Shown: positions 14,225-24,222, counted from the first letter of the stretch. The stretch: 64,000 nt of DNA from Gigantopelta aegis (GCF_016097555.1 NC_054704.1:79238391-79302390), one strand, 5' to 3'. Notes: a model not told the origin generated them from the letters alone. Numbers and translations are program-made.

Positions 14225-14306
14225 GAGCTAGAGAGGAGCCTCTGGACAGGACAGACAGGGAGAGAGATAGACAGACGGAGAGGGAGAGAGGGAGGGAGAG
14301 GGAGAG

Positions 14307-14387
<81 letters not shown>

Positions 14388-14504
14388 ACAAATAATTATT
14401 CTTAATAAAAATTATGTAAGAAGCATGTGATTTTAGTTATTTAAAAATCGTACAATATTAATTTCATGTTCTGCCTGACAAAATATGCAGCAAATACCAC
14501 ACAT
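3126..14504 (-). CDS. ASNSD1: asparagine synthetase domain-containing protein 1 (ASNSD1), 13 coding exons
   Basis: Coding exons in transcript order: 14504-14454, 14007-13807, 13353-13231, 12243-12124, 11743-11025, 9863-9756, 9512-9410, 9079-9045, 8502-8358, 7579-7512, 7163-7080, 3829-3739, 3311-3126. They total 2034 nt (677 residues; human is about 640), and all phases agree. The N-terminal glutamine amidotransferase-like part begins MCGICC and contains [15 protein letters not shown] and [15 protein letters not shown]. The C-terminal synthetase half has the PP-loop [10 protein letters not shown], then [57 protein letters not shown] and [20 protein letters not shown]. The real substrate of ASNSD1 proteins is not settled. 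The first exon end (GTACGA donor) and the donor after KPW are the least certain joins. The exon at 12243 takes its acceptor tract from a SINE tail. Confidence 0.93.
4621..4985 (-). mobile_element. Tc1-like transposon relic
   Basis: On the minus strand, 4966-4850 reads [20 protein letters not shown] followed by [16 protein letters not shown]. This matches the C-terminal end of the Tc1-like transposase at 31.2 kb ([17 protein letters not shown]). A possible end sequence CTGACGATCAAAAGAAAG lies at 4621, next to a TATATA run. The upstream two thirds of the gene are missing. It lies in an ASNSD1 intron. Confidence 0.65.
6471..7025 (+). repeat. tandem repeat, about 3.5 copies of a 140-150 bp unit
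   Basis: The word TCCCAAGTTGTTCCTACATG (first copy TCCCAATTTG) starts at 6481, 6631, 6771 and 6917. Each unit carries a CAGTAGACCGTGAAA motif and a CACAGTGACCTAGTAATAG motif. The array ends in GACAGACGTAAGGAGGGACG, which resembles the terminus of a dispersed repeat. It lies in an ASNSD1 intron. Confidence 0.85.
7780..8076 (-). mobile_element. tRNA-derived SINE, minus orientation
   Basis: The tail complement (TTTAACAACACCACTAGAGC), core and GGGCTACGTCCTGCCC head are present. CTTTGGT on both sides (7768-7774 and 8078-8084) is a likely target-site duplication. Confidence 0.85.
10433..10536. repeat. near-perfect palindrome (foldback), ASNSD1 intron
   Basis: Arm 10433-10462 is the reverse complement of 10507-10536 over 30 bases (GTGTCTTGTGATATCATAAT onwards). 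Inner bases 10466-10478 also pair with 10491-10503, leaving about 12 loop bases. This looks like the foldback end of a DNA transposon. Confidence 0.85.
12261..12571 (-). mobile_element. tRNA-derived SINE abutting an ASNSD1 splice acceptor
   Basis: Full-length copy with the second tail type (consensus about GTCGTTAAATAAAACATTTC followed by CTTCC repeats). In the sense of ASNSD1 the SINE ends TTCCTTTCTCTC and the exon acceptor AG follows 18 bases on. Confidence 0.85.
12590..12780 (-). mobile_element. degraded SINE fragment
   Basis: Core words (GAGAGAGGAAAT, TAGCAGCAAGGGATCTTTTA, GAAATAGCCCAATGGGATCA) are present without a complete tail. It directly follows the SINE at 12261-12571 in the same orientation. 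Confidence 0.7.
14063..14386. repeat. (GA)n-rich microsatellite block
   Basis: Three long GA runs separated by imperfect GACAG and GGGAGAG stretches, in the first ASNSD1 intron. Open frames through it encode only Ser-Leu repeats and are not genes. Confidence 0.95.
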
Positions 14505-14830
14505 GATCGTCAATCTCCCTTCTCGCACGAACTAACTATTCGGAACATCTCGGTAGATTACGTGTTTCTTCGATTCTGACTCGGAATTCCTCGGTCTATT
14601 CCATAAATGAAACCGAACAGTCCGTAATTGATCGAAGTGTTCCGAATGTTATTTCCGACTTTCGTGCATCAAGGGACACAATTTCCGTGTTGTTTTTGTT
14701 TGTAAAGAAGTTGGCAACGCAATCATTCTCGAAAGCAGTCATATTCTCTCTCGTACGTATACAGATTGAAAAAAGACTTGTCATAGTGATTACAGACATG
14801 TTCAAATTATTATATGGAGTTAATAGGTCT
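14505..14830 (-). promoter_or_regulatory. probable 5' leader and promoter region of ASNSD1
   Basis: This lies immediately upstream of the MCGICC start codon at 14504. It is richer in CpG than its surroundings (many TCG, ACG and CGA steps), as expected for a germline-unmethylated promoter. No clear TATA box was seen at a usual distance. A 69-codon upstream frame lies within it. Confidence 0.4.
14596..14805 (-). other. upstream ORF (69 codons) in the ASNSD1 leader
   Basis: An ATG-initiated frame ends 91 bases before the ASNSD1 start. In mammals the ASNSD1 transcript carries an upstream frame encoding the prefoldin-like ASDURF. This peptide shows no similarity that I can see, being neither lysine-rich nor clearly coiled-coil, so only its position is comparable. 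It may be chance. Confidence 0.2.
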
Positions 14831-16204
14831 TTTTAAAATGATAGATTAAAAAATTACTACAAATTAAAGGTGCAGTGTCGATATTTTCAATACTGAGGCA
14901 CATAAACACATTAAAGATGCAATGTCAGTATTATTTTGAAACACTGACTAGAGGTAGAGCTGCTGTTTTAACAAATTAATAGCATAGGGGTATTGCATGC
15001 ACATATTTGGCTAATATTCCCAGCCATTTAAGTAATTGAAATGTCGTGCATACCATGGCATGTCAAATCATTGAGTAGTATTGGCTGATTTGGATGGCTG
15101 CCATATTCCAGGGAATGTACTGTGTTGCGATTTGCTGCGCAAATTTCAGTGATCACTACACAATTTTAAAACATTAAACAATAGTTTCCAATCAATTTTC
15201 AATTGACCAGAAATGTCGCTAAGGGGGGGCCATTGAAATATTATGGAACGCTCGAGGGGGTGGGTGGGTGTAAGTTCAATCGTTATGTTGGGTGGTTGAG
15301 TGTATTTACTAGCATTACCTAATGCATGTTTTCAATTTTTTATTACTAAAATCTGTTATTTTATTTTGTGTTTTTCATAAACACTCTATCACGGTGACAA
15401 TGTTTAAAGTAGGTAGTTATAGCTAGACAAACTAGGGGTGTAACGATATGCTTCATTATTCGGTACAGCGAACTGTATCGTAGTTGCATTTGTATTCATC
15501 ACTAGCTGAACCGAATACACAAATACATATATATATATATATATATGATGCTAACTGTACAATTAATGTTTCTAATTCACACTAACCAAAACGCAATACT
15601 GATTCGATTGTTTTGATAATGTTCAGACATGTTTTGTATTAGATCAAGTGCATACACCAATCCATTTTTATTCAACCTAGAAGACTTGATTTCGGCGAGA
15701 TTTTATTACCACATGACTTCTCCAACCAATCAAAACACACATTTGATTAAAGTTGTTTCCTGTCCATGAAACTTTAAAGTGAAAAGAAAACAAAGTCTGT
15801 ATCGTGTGTATTGTTGTAACTGACGATGTAGAAATGCCTTGTTACTGCATTTTATAGAAATCTAGTTCAAGTTGAATATATACTTATTGATTTGTTGACA
15901 TTATGCGATGATCAATGTCAGACTCAGAATAGCATTTATCTAACGTATGTCAATGGAGAAAAAACATGCATAGCTTCTGTACTCTGACTTCAGTGGACTT
16001 GGTTTGAGTTTGAAGTTTTCCTTCTCCAAGGAGAGTTTCCTTACTAGGATTCTGAGCCTCTCCAGCCCAGTTTTGATTTTGGTGTTTGCTTCTCCTAGAC
16101 AGTTGCCTTTCTTAACTCACATCCTCTGTCTGTCCAGTCCATATTAGTCTAGTCTCTACCCTTTGACCAGTCCAGCTTGGGTGACCCTACCAGGATTCGA
16201 TGCT

Positions 16205-16325
16205 CCAGCTGGCATAGGGAAAGTGCATATAAAAGATCCCTTGCCTCTAAATGTTTCACATCCAATAGCTGATGATTCATTAATCAATGTGCTCTTGTGA
16301 TGCTGTAAAACAAAACAAACTCACT
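16205..16325 (+). mobile_element. SINE 3' fragment
   Basis: AAAGTGCATATAAAAGATCC, CATCCAATAGCTGATGATTC and the tail AAACAAAACAAACTCACT match the SINE core and tail. The head is missing. Confidence 0.75.
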
Positions 16326-16407
16326 CTTTTTTTTAATTCCTGGAGACAACTGCAAACACCTTTCTAATTTAGTAATCAACTATTTATATTTCATTTCATA
16401 AGACATA

Positions 16408-16583
16408 CAGTGAAACTTGTCAAAACCGGACACACTTGGGATCAATAAAAATGTCTGTTATTAAGAGGGATCCAATTTAGAGAGGTTAAGTTCTGTACTG
16501 GTTTTTAAAAAGGGACTCTGTAAAATGTCCAGTTTTGAGGGAATTCCGGTTAACAGAGGGTCCAGTCTTGAGAGGTTTTATTG
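16408..16583. mobile_element. 176-bp MITE with TA target duplication
   Basis: The ends CAGTGAAACTTGTCAAAACC and (reverse complement) CAATAAAACCTCTCAAGACT are imperfect inverted repeats, flanked on both sides by TA. The body repeats CCGGAC and CCAGT words. This suggests a non-autonomous pogo/mariner-type element. Confidence 0.7.
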
Positions 16584-16902
16584 TATTTCAATTGGGTTTA
16601 GAAGGTTTTTAGTGCAGTCTTAAAGTTAATATTAATCAGGTAACAATCACATTTGTATTACAAATGCTAATTTTGGGGTGATATCAAAATATTACTGCAA
16701 TGAGAATGACTTTAATGCCTTATGATTGAGCATGTTTGTTATAATTCAACTTTTGTAAAAAAAAAAAAAAAAAAAATCTTTTTCTTTTTCTTTCTTTTTT
16801 CAGTTTTTACTGGACACAAGATACTCTTTATAATACTGCAGAGTGGTCATCTAACCACAGAGTAGTTCACCTTTCAAGCACATGTAGGTCCCAAGCTGTA
16901 TC

Positions 16903-18630
16903 ATGGAGAGAAATTCGAAAACAGAGTGCTGGAGTTGGAAGATTGCCTATTCGGTTCTTGATGGTTTGAAGCGTTGTTACGACAGTGATGCATTTACTGA
17001 CACTGAGATTGAGGTTGATGGAACAAACTTCCGATGCCACAGAGTTGTACTGTGTGCTATTTCCGACTACTTCCAGGCAATGTTTACATCGGGCATGAAG
17101 GAAAGTCTAGACGGAAAAGTTCGCTTGGCAGGTATTTCCAGCAAGATTTTTCAGGACGTGTTGACTTTCTATTATCAAGGAGCCTGTTATATTATCCATG
17201 CGGATAATGTTGAAGACATGTTGAGGGCTTCGACTCTTCTTCAAATGAAGTGTTTGCAAAATTACTGTGAAGACTTCTACACAGATCAGCTCTCGGTTGA
17301 CAATGCAGTTGGAATTTGGAAGCTGGCAAAATGTTTGCACTGCGAATGCATGTTCAAGAAGTCTTACAGGTTCATTCTAAGACACTTCAGTGAAATTTTC
17401 AAAGCCGGAGAAATCATGTTGCTGGAAATTGATGAACTACTCCTGTTCCTCTCGGATAATGATCTGCGACTTCCAGATGAAGATGCAGTGGCTGAAATAG
17501 CGCTGCAGTGGATTGAGCACGACTTCAACAGGATCGTCCATCTGCAGCAGATCTGCCGGTGTCTGCGTCTGCCACTTCTGTCAGATGATCTACTTGAAAA
17601 GATTCTTTCATTTGTCAGTAAAGATAAAAACAATCTCTTGGAAATAATTGAACCCATCTTGTGTGAGAGGACGAAAAGATCAGAACAGACATCCTTAGAT
17701 AATGTTAGTCTGAGAAATTTTGAAGAGGTGTTGGTTGCTTTAGGAGTGAGAACGACCGCTGGCCTGCAGCCGTCTGCCAATGCCTACAGCTTCATCCAAA
17801 AGCAGTGGTTTGGTTTAGAGCCTCTCCCATTTGATCCCGGTGTCGGCTTTGCAGTGTGCACTTACGAAAATGACATATATGTGTCGGGTAGATCTGGAAG
17901 AGAGACCTACCTGATAAGATATAACAGTGAAATAAACCAGTGGTTGGATTGTCCAGAAATGTTGGTAAAACGATGTTACCACGAAATGGTTCCAGATGAG
18001 GGATCTCTCTACATTATTGGTGGATGCAACAAGCATCAGGGTGCATTGACTGGTGTTGACGTTTACAGTGTTGCACAGTGTTCATGGCAGCACTTCAGTG
18101 ACCTTTTGTTTGGGGTTTATTCCACATCAGCTGCAATCATTGGTAAAACACTGCTAGTGTTTGGTGGAAGAGGTACACTGAACAGACAGACTCAGGAAGT
18201 TCAAATTATGGACATTGAAAATGGAACTGCTAGTATCGCCACGTACTTGCCCTCACCGACATCAGAAAGCAGGACTTTGGTGATCGAAGATGAGATTTTT
18301 ATTGTCTTCACAAACGGTGTCATCATGAGAGTTTTTGAAGATGGTTCCTTGTTCCCGTACACAAAAATCCCTAACTTTGACAGGTATAACTTTGGTGTCT
18401 TTCTGCACAAAGGACGTCTAGTTGTTGCTGGAGGAGAGACCCGGTATCCATCTAGTACAGAGTCATTTGATGACATGATCAGGGTGGACATCATAAGTGA
18501 TGAGAACATACCCAAGAAAACGAGAACGTTACTTCACACGCTTTACAGGAAAGCAAACATGTTTGGTTGTCAGAAGATTCTCTTACATCGAGCATTTCTT
18601 AATTTACCTATCACATCTGAAGAGATGTAA
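16903..18630 (+). CDS. BTB-BACK-kelch protein, single coding exon
   Basis: The 575-residue frame has a BTB domain at about residues 20-130 (DTEIEVDGTNFRCHRVVLCA, YFQAMFTSGMKES), a BACK domain at about 135-240 (AVGIWKLAKCLHC, LPDEDAVAEIALQWIEHD) and a C-terminal kelch-like region. The kelch repeats are weak, but glycine pairs show in LYIIGG (near 370), LLVFGG (near 417) and VVAGG (near 507). Proteins of this layout usually bring substrates to Cullin-3 ubiquitin ligases; the BTB-BACK part would bind Cul3 and the kelch part the substrate. The start is the first ATG after an upstream splice acceptor at 16803. A single uninterrupted coding exon is notable among intron-rich neighbours and fits a retrocopy or an intron-poor family member. 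I cannot assign a KLHL or KBTBD number. Confidence 0.9.
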   Translation: MERNSKTECWSWKIAYSVLDGLKRCYDSDAFTDTEIEVDGTNFRCHRVVLCAISDYFQAMFTSGMKESLDGKVRLAGISSKIFQDVLTFYYQGACYIIHADNVEDMLRASTLLQMKCLQNYCEDFYTDQLSVDNAVGIWKLAKCLHCECMFKKSYRFILRHFSEIFKAGEIMLLEIDELLLFLSDNDLRLPDEDAVAEIALQWIEHDFNRIVHLQQICRCLRLPLLSDDLLEKILSFVSKDKNNLLEIIEPILCERTKRSEQTSLDNVSLRNFEEVLVALGVRTTAGLQPSANAYSFIQKQWFGLEPLPFDPGVGFAVCTYENDIYVSGRSGRETYLIRYNSEINQWLDCPEMLVKRCYHEMVPDEGSLYIIGGCNKHQGALTGVDVYSVAQCSWQHFSDLLFGVYSTSAAIIGKTLLVFGGRGTLNRQTQEVQIMDIENGTASIATYLPSPTSESRTLVIEDEIFIVFTNGVIMRVFEDGSLFPYTKIPNFDRYNFGVFLHKGRLVVAGGETRYPSSTESFDDMIRVDIISDENIPKKTRTLLHTLYRKANMFGCQKILLHRAFLNLPITSEEM

Positions 18631-18891
18631 AATGCTGAGATTTCAAAGAGTGTCATGGACATGAGTCTAGTCCAGGATTCAGCTATCCTATGCCTGTTGT
18701 CTTATGTGATAAACATCTGAGTATCTGTCTTTGACTGGTATCACACCTGGCTCATTTTATATGGCAACTAATCATAATGTATAAGAAAAAAACTTGTTTT
18801 AGTTGTACAAGTGCATATTTTTTAAGGACTATCAGAGTTTGATTATGTTTTCATTTAAAGCATGTTTGTAGATTGTTGGATTTTTTTAAAC

Positions 18892-18897
18892 ATTAAA
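18892..18897 (+). terminator. candidate poly(A) signal ATTAAA of the kelch gene
   Basis: ATTAAA lies about 260 bases after the kelch stop codon, in AT-rich sequence that fits a 3' UTR. Confidence 0.35.
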
Positions 18898-18990
18898 ATT
18901 ATTTTATCTATTCTGTTTTGTTACTTAATGTTCCATGGAGGTTGTGTCATGCACTTGGCATCTCTTGATATATGACTACATCTGTGGATG

Positions 18991-19298
18991 CTGGTGTGAT
19001 TTAGCTCCGTCAATTGCGTGCTCGCCTAAGGTGCTTGTGTCACAGGATCGAACCACCTTGGTAAATCCATTCAACTGACTGGGTTTTTTCTTGTTCAAAC
19101 CAGTGCACCACAACGATCAAAGTTCGTGGTATATGTTTTCCTGTCTGGGAAAGGGCATATAAAAGATTCCTTGCTACTAATGGAAAAATATAGCGGGTTT
19201 CCTCTTTAAGACTGTCAGAATTACCAAATGTTTGACATCCAGTAGGCGATGATTAATATATCAGTGTACTCTAGTGGTGTCGTTAAACAAAACAAAGT
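18991..19298 (+). mobile_element. SINE with a third head type
   Basis: The head reads GTGATTTAGCTCCGTCAATT with a B box-like CAGGATCGAACC, unlike the GGGCGGG head. Core and AAACAAAACAAAG tail are the common ones. A further 100 bases after the tail are shared with 29203-29310. Confidence 0.8.
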
Positions 19299-19400
19299 TT
19301 ATTCAGGGGCTTTGGCCACGTAAATAGCTATAGCCTATTCCTGACCAGTACTACTTAACAAAGTTAAGCAGATGAGCCTAATTCATTGAATAGTCGTTTG
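19299..19400 (+). repeat. dispersed repeat following a SINE tail
   Basis: GGGCTTTGGCCACGTAAATA, TTCCTGACCAGTA and ACTTAACAAAGTTAAGCAGA recur at 29203-29310, again directly after a SINE tail. The SINE and this piece therefore appear to travel or duplicate as one unit. Confidence 0.75.
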
Positions 19401-20879
19401 ACTTTTACAGGTACCAGTTCAATTTTTCTAAGACGAAAACGCAAAACTTTATGAAATATTATGTCTGTTAAGGAATGTCTTATGGGCTCACATCCATATT
19501 CTACAAGCATAACCTTTGGCTGACCAAAATGTCCTTATCAGTGCCCAAAATCGGGCGTGACTATAGCATGTATACCTTTCCAGGTATCATTTCCTAGGGC
19601 TTTTAAGCACCATCTAGAACAATTTTTTCTTGGGATTGTATGTGTGGCGGGTTACCATAAGCGTATTTCTCTAGGACGCGCAAAGTTAAAAACCTGAACA
19701 CAACGACGTGGAAGAAATTACTAATTGCTTTTGCAGTCTTGGCCAAATATGAATTAATAAAAGTTTTAAATGTAATGTGCGTCGGTAGTTTTCACCTTGT
19801 ACAAAGGCAAAATAAATTATTTTACCTAGAATAATGGCCAGACTCAAAGGGACGAGCCTGAATTTCTGTTCGCAGATAAGCAAATTCAAAATACAACATT
19901 GCCTTGTAGATTAAAGTGGTTTTACTTTTAGTCTGATTTAAAGTCTAATATGACCATGATGGATTTGAACATGGATAAAGTGTATAAATGTACTTTAACT
20001 CAATAAGTGAACTTATCTCGAACTTTAGTGAAAACATTTTTGAGTGGATTTGGTGCTTTGACTTCATAACAATAATGATTGTCGCCACCTCGGGCTCCTT
20101 GTACCGGTAAATAATTTATTTTGATGGCGAGATATTGAATTTTAAACTCGTATAATGACGTGCGTGTACCTGTTTATGATCTTTATGACCTGCTACCTGT
20201 CAATCTCTTCACAAGATACAATAATGTTGAGACCAGGAAACCCAACAAAACAACAGTTATCACATTAGTGATCAGTTAAATAAATATTGTTCCTTGTTCA
20301 TCTATAGATATCCTAGAGGATGGGCGCATATAACTACAGATTGTAATGAAAAAGTATCGTAAACATGCATTTAATGCAAATTAGATCTTATTGGCTTAGA
20401 TCTTCAACAGTAAATCTAACCCAAGCTTTTGTTTTCATGAACTCTAATTTGTCCAATCGTCACAGGACTGGCTTATAATACTCTTCAAAAAAAGTAGGGA
20501 AAACTGAAATATGAATGTTAATATCAACTATTACTCCGAACATACGTTTTGACCACAGACATCCTAGTAAAGAACGTTCAACACACCGAAACATATTCCA
20601 TAGTTTGCACGTGCATCACGCAGAAATCTAATTAAAATTAGCTCCACTATTACATGTGGATCTAACAGCAGCCCGTTGGAGCTCATGTCCAGTTGACCTT
20701 TCATTCGACCAATCAAAACCTTACTTGCAAAATCGTGCCAGTGATTTGAAAACATTCGGGATTATGGCGAGGGTATACGAAATGATTCGGGTGAATTACG
20801 AAGTATGCCGGAAACTAATTCAATATAAAATTTGATATAATATTCGTTTCAAGACTACTCTTTTTCTAGACTTTACATT

Positions 20880-21550
20880 GCTTTATAATGATACCATCTC
20901 GTATCCTCCGGAGTCGGGCCCGTCTGCACCATTATACCATGACGACTGGACTATACCCTAGTCTGATACTCTACTCGTTCAGACGGATCCGGCTTCTCAA
21001 GATCTGTATTTCAGCACAGCACTACACCTTCAACGTCTATCGACTGTCAATCTAGGGGTTTTCTTGACGGGATGCAACCCATCTCGTCCCTTTAAGCTGT
21101 GCACCCAAACGGCCTTAACGAGGCCCCTCGCGTGGACATATCGATCGGACTTTAAACGTTTAGATCTGCGTTCAAAATTTTATGTCGAAATTACTTCTTT
21201 TTTGTAATATTATTAAATAGTCCGATCCTCTCTTCTTTCTCTTATTTAATTTTGGACTGTCCTTCTAAAATGCTCCAAATTATATAAATATTCGGCCGAG
21301 CAGTCAATTCTTTTTTATTTTTGGCTTGTAACCTTTTTATTTTTTTATTTATTCTATTAACGTTTTTACTAATTGCTGTTTTCAAAATTCTGCCCATTTT
21401 CAACACCCCCCCCCCCCCCCCCCCCCCCCCCTCCATCCCGAGTCAGGCCACCGATCTTATCGGAGGTCGGACTCGGGATGGGCGTGTTCGAAACCCTAGT
21501 GGTATATGGGCACGTTAAACGAGTTATCATCATCATCATCATCATCAAGA
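20880..21550 (+). repeat. 3' part of a retrotransposon-like repeat, (ATC)n tail
   Basis: It shares in order GACTTTAAACGTTT, GGCCGAGCAGTC, AAATTCTGCCC, a C run and GGGCACGTTAA with the GC-rich block at 41380-39790 on the minus strand. It ends in an ATCATC run. The order and the simple-repeat tail suggest a non-LTR element 3' end. The last 110 bases also resemble 34132-34232. Confidence 0.55.
21406..21431 (+). repeat. poly(C) run of 26
   Basis: It sits at the same place in the repeat as the shorter C run (minus strand) of the relative near 39881-39892, so the run appears to belong to the repeat family. Confidence 0.85.
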
Positions 21551-22408
21551 CGGGAAAAAAACCCGTGATGGTATAGCCATGAAATCTGTTTATACCAGTA
21601 TACAATTCAGAGTTTATTGCTACACTTTCCCCCGTTTATTCAATGTTGAAATAGACCAATAAGTTCGCCTATTGCATAAATAGTCTCGCCAGATATTTTT
21701 AGAATTTGTATGCTTCCGAACGACACTATAAAAGGCGAAGTGTAATTGGTCGATATTTAAATTGTTAATCAGATTAATCACGCAGTTGCCCCGTACATGT
21801 GCGTGGGGTGTCTTTCTCGATTTTGACAATTTCCAGGAAGGTCCATTAATCACTGTGGAACATTATTTCTGTCAATCTTTTTCATTCTGTTGATCATACA
21901 GTTGTTATTGTTTTGTTTTTAGTCTTTTTATTATTTGAATTTGCGATTTACTGATTAAAAAAACCCCGTCAACTTTCAAATTTCACTTTTGACCCCAATC
22001 GTCCTTCAAGATCTTTGGTGGTCATAAAACCTACTGTAATACTGAACTACCGGTTGTAATGTTTGCCCAATTAATTCACTATTATTATATAGCCATTCTC
22101 CACAGCTAATATACCGTACAATTTTGGCAATTGTAAATTCTTGTTAGAGTTCCCCTACGTTTTTTGAAGAGTAAAAGCCATGGTGCATTCAGAATGACAG
22201 TTCATAGCGGAAGGTCATCTTATCAAAATGGCTTTGGTTCATGGTATTTTAATAAATCGTATTATGTAACCATTCGTTGTTATTCGACTCGCAGTTAATC
22301 AAGATACCCTAGTGTATGTTAAAACCACAGTGTGCTTTTAGTAAACTGGCAACCATAACGTTGAAGAGAGTGTTTCGAGTTTGCTGGCATTATAACATGT
22401 TCCTGCAC

Positions 22409-22673
22409 AGGCGTACGGGCTCTCATTTTTGTAGGGGGGGGGGTGTTCTTCAACGAAAATGCCCGAATCTGGATAACAACATTTCTTCATATTAGCTATA
22501 CTACCAAACCGCTATATAGGGTTGCAAACGAATCATTACGCATTTTTACATGGATTACAACTAATTGTGAGTGTAAAACGATTCAAATACAAGGTAAAAA
22601 GGTCTCAAGTTAGCACATTTTCTCCGAGTATCTGTATAACTTTTGCCCGAATTTGAAGTTTTGCTCCAGCACT

Positions 22674-22706
<33 letters not shown>

Positions 22707-23092
22707 GTCTACTGCTTCCTGTATCGTACACTGATTAATAGAGCCTTTTTAACGACTAAAATACATTTTTTTAAAAACATCTTCTTCTTTAGAACACTGG
22801 CATTTGTATATTAAATGGGTGTCTGGTCATTCTAATGTTTGTTGTAGACCAACACTGGATTTTAAGTTAATAAATTCGTACGTAAGTAAATAATATATGT
22901 CGAGAAATAAACTTACGTTTGAGAAATTCAAACATTGCTATTCTAAACGTTTGTAACCCTATATAGCTGTTTGGTAGAAATGCTCATACATGTATGAATA
23001 AAATTATGCTTGTATCCATATTCGGGCATTTTCGATTAATTCGAGAGAGAAAAAATCGCTAACCTCCTACAAAAATGAGAGCCCATAGCCTA
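22409..23092. mobile_element. foldback element containing a 29-base G run
   Basis: The left end AGGCGTACGGGCTCTCATTT and right end (complement AGGCTATGGGCTCTCATTTT) are inverted. Similarity continues inward through CGAAAATGCCCGAAT and ACCCTATATAGC words for more than 100 bases per arm. The interior holds GCTCCAGCACTTT followed by the G run. A half copy lies at 26780-27090. Confidence 0.7.
22676..22704 (+). repeat. poly(G) run of 29
   Basis: It follows GCTCCAGCACTTT. The related repeat at 26.8 kb has a C run beside the complementary word AGTGCTGGAGC, so the run is part of the element. Confidence 0.9.
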
Positions 23093-23502
23093 TGGTCATT
23101 CATAACTAAGTACCGCCAAAACAGTATTCGTTAGGCTGATCCAGAATTATGAAGTTTGATAATGTATATACCGTATATGTAAATGTGTAGGCCATAACGA
23201 AGATGGATTCAGAGGCAGTAGGCTGTTTTGTTTACAGATAAGTTGAGGTTTCATCTTTACAAATATATTTCTGAATAATAGCCTTGTCTTCTTTTTTATC
23301 TTGTTACTTAACCGTTTGGGTGGAAAAAATTAACTAGACCTCAGCACGAAAAAAACCACGACAATATTGAGCGTCAAACAAAGGTTGATAGGCTATAAGG
23401 AAAATGTTATTGAATGGTATCAGTATGAATATGCGTTTCAAATATCAACGTTTTCAATTTACATGAAGCTCAAATATACATATATATGTGAAATACATCA
23501 TT

Positions 23503-23740
23503 ATAAATGTTGATTCCTCGTATAGTTATGGAAATCATTTCGAAAACTATTTTTATTTTTTGTTCGAATGCATTTTATTTGAACCAAAAAGACGCATTCT
23601 CTTGAATTCATTGCAAAGATTTGAGCCAAAAAATTTACAATTGATTTTAAATGGAAAAAGTATTCTAAGTGAAGAAGACAATAAAGAGATATATACTATA
23701 ACTATATAAATGAACAAAACGTTTCCCTTAATTAGTAAAT
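23503..23740 (+). mobile_element. LINE reverse transcriptase C-terminal relic
   Basis: The frame reads FECILFEPKRRILLNSLQRF and then LQLILNGKSILSEEDNKEIY. This resembles the end of mollusc LINE proteins, where a zinc-knuckle-like segment is followed by a segment of the form 'LLLYG...LS..DN..IF'. Only about 75 residues remain. Confidence 0.45.
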
Positions 23741-23989
23741 AATCTATGTCTTTTTTGTATAGCCTCTACGCAATCAGATTGCGATGCCTTGTTTGTGTTT
23801 TGAATGAAAGAATAAATGTTTCACGACACCCCAGCACAAAACATCATATCGACTATTGGGTGTCAAACTAAGTTAGGTATATGAATAGGATTAAATTAAA
23901 AATCAATGTTATTTAATTATATAAACAGTGTAAAGAGTTATGGGTAAAACTACAATACAACACAATTGCAATATGAATACGAATACTAA

Positions 23990-24222
23990 GATAAAGTTTA
24001 AAGTTTGTTTTATTTAACGACACCATTAGATCACATTGATTTATTAATCATCGGCAATTGGATGTTAAACATTTGGTTATTTTGACATATAGTCTAAGTT
24101 ATAGGAAACCCGTTACATTTTCCATCCCTTAGACAGGATAGCACATACCACAGCCTTTGATATACCAGTTGTGGTGCACTGGCTGGAGCGAGAAATAGCC
24201 CAATAGGCCCACTGACGGGGAG
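23990..24222 (-). mobile_element. 5'-truncated SINE
   Basis: Tail complement GTTTGTTTTATTTAACGACA, core, and a break before the tRNA-like head. TACTAAG flanks both sides (23983-23989 and 24223-24229), a target-site duplication. Confidence 0.85.

Larger units (their letters stand above)
14831..16902. other. intergenic region between divergent ASNSD1 and kelch genes
   Basis: No coding exon recognised. It holds a short (AT)n run near 15528-15547, a SINE fragment, a MITE, and finally a polypyrimidine tract with CAG at 16801-16803. That last signal looks like the acceptor of a 5' UTR intron for the kelch gene, so its untranslated first exon may lie in this stretch. Confidence 0.4.
20481..22171. 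mobile_element. 1.7-kb TIR element with TA target duplication
   Basis: The left end CTCTTCAAAAAAAGTAGGGA and right end (reverse complement CTCTTCAAAAAACGTAGGGG) match, and both are flanked by TA. The first 12 bases also match the Tc1-like element at 61937. No transposase was recognised inside. It carries a retrotransposon-like tail repeat and a 26-base C run. Pairing of the two ends as one element is inferred. Confidence 0.55.

Noticed and set aside
13959-14312. Ser-Leu repeat frames on the minus strand
   Set aside because: They are translations of the (GA)n block in the first ASNSD1 intron; only its edge overlaps the true exon at 14007.
14505-14830. ASDURF homologue upstream of ASNSD1
   Set aside because: The only sizeable upstream frame lacks the lysine-rich, coiled-coil character of the mammalian protein.
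17364-17780. 138-codon minus-strand frame within the kelch gene
   Set aside because: It is a shadow of the BTB-kelch coding sequence, whose + frame has clear domains.
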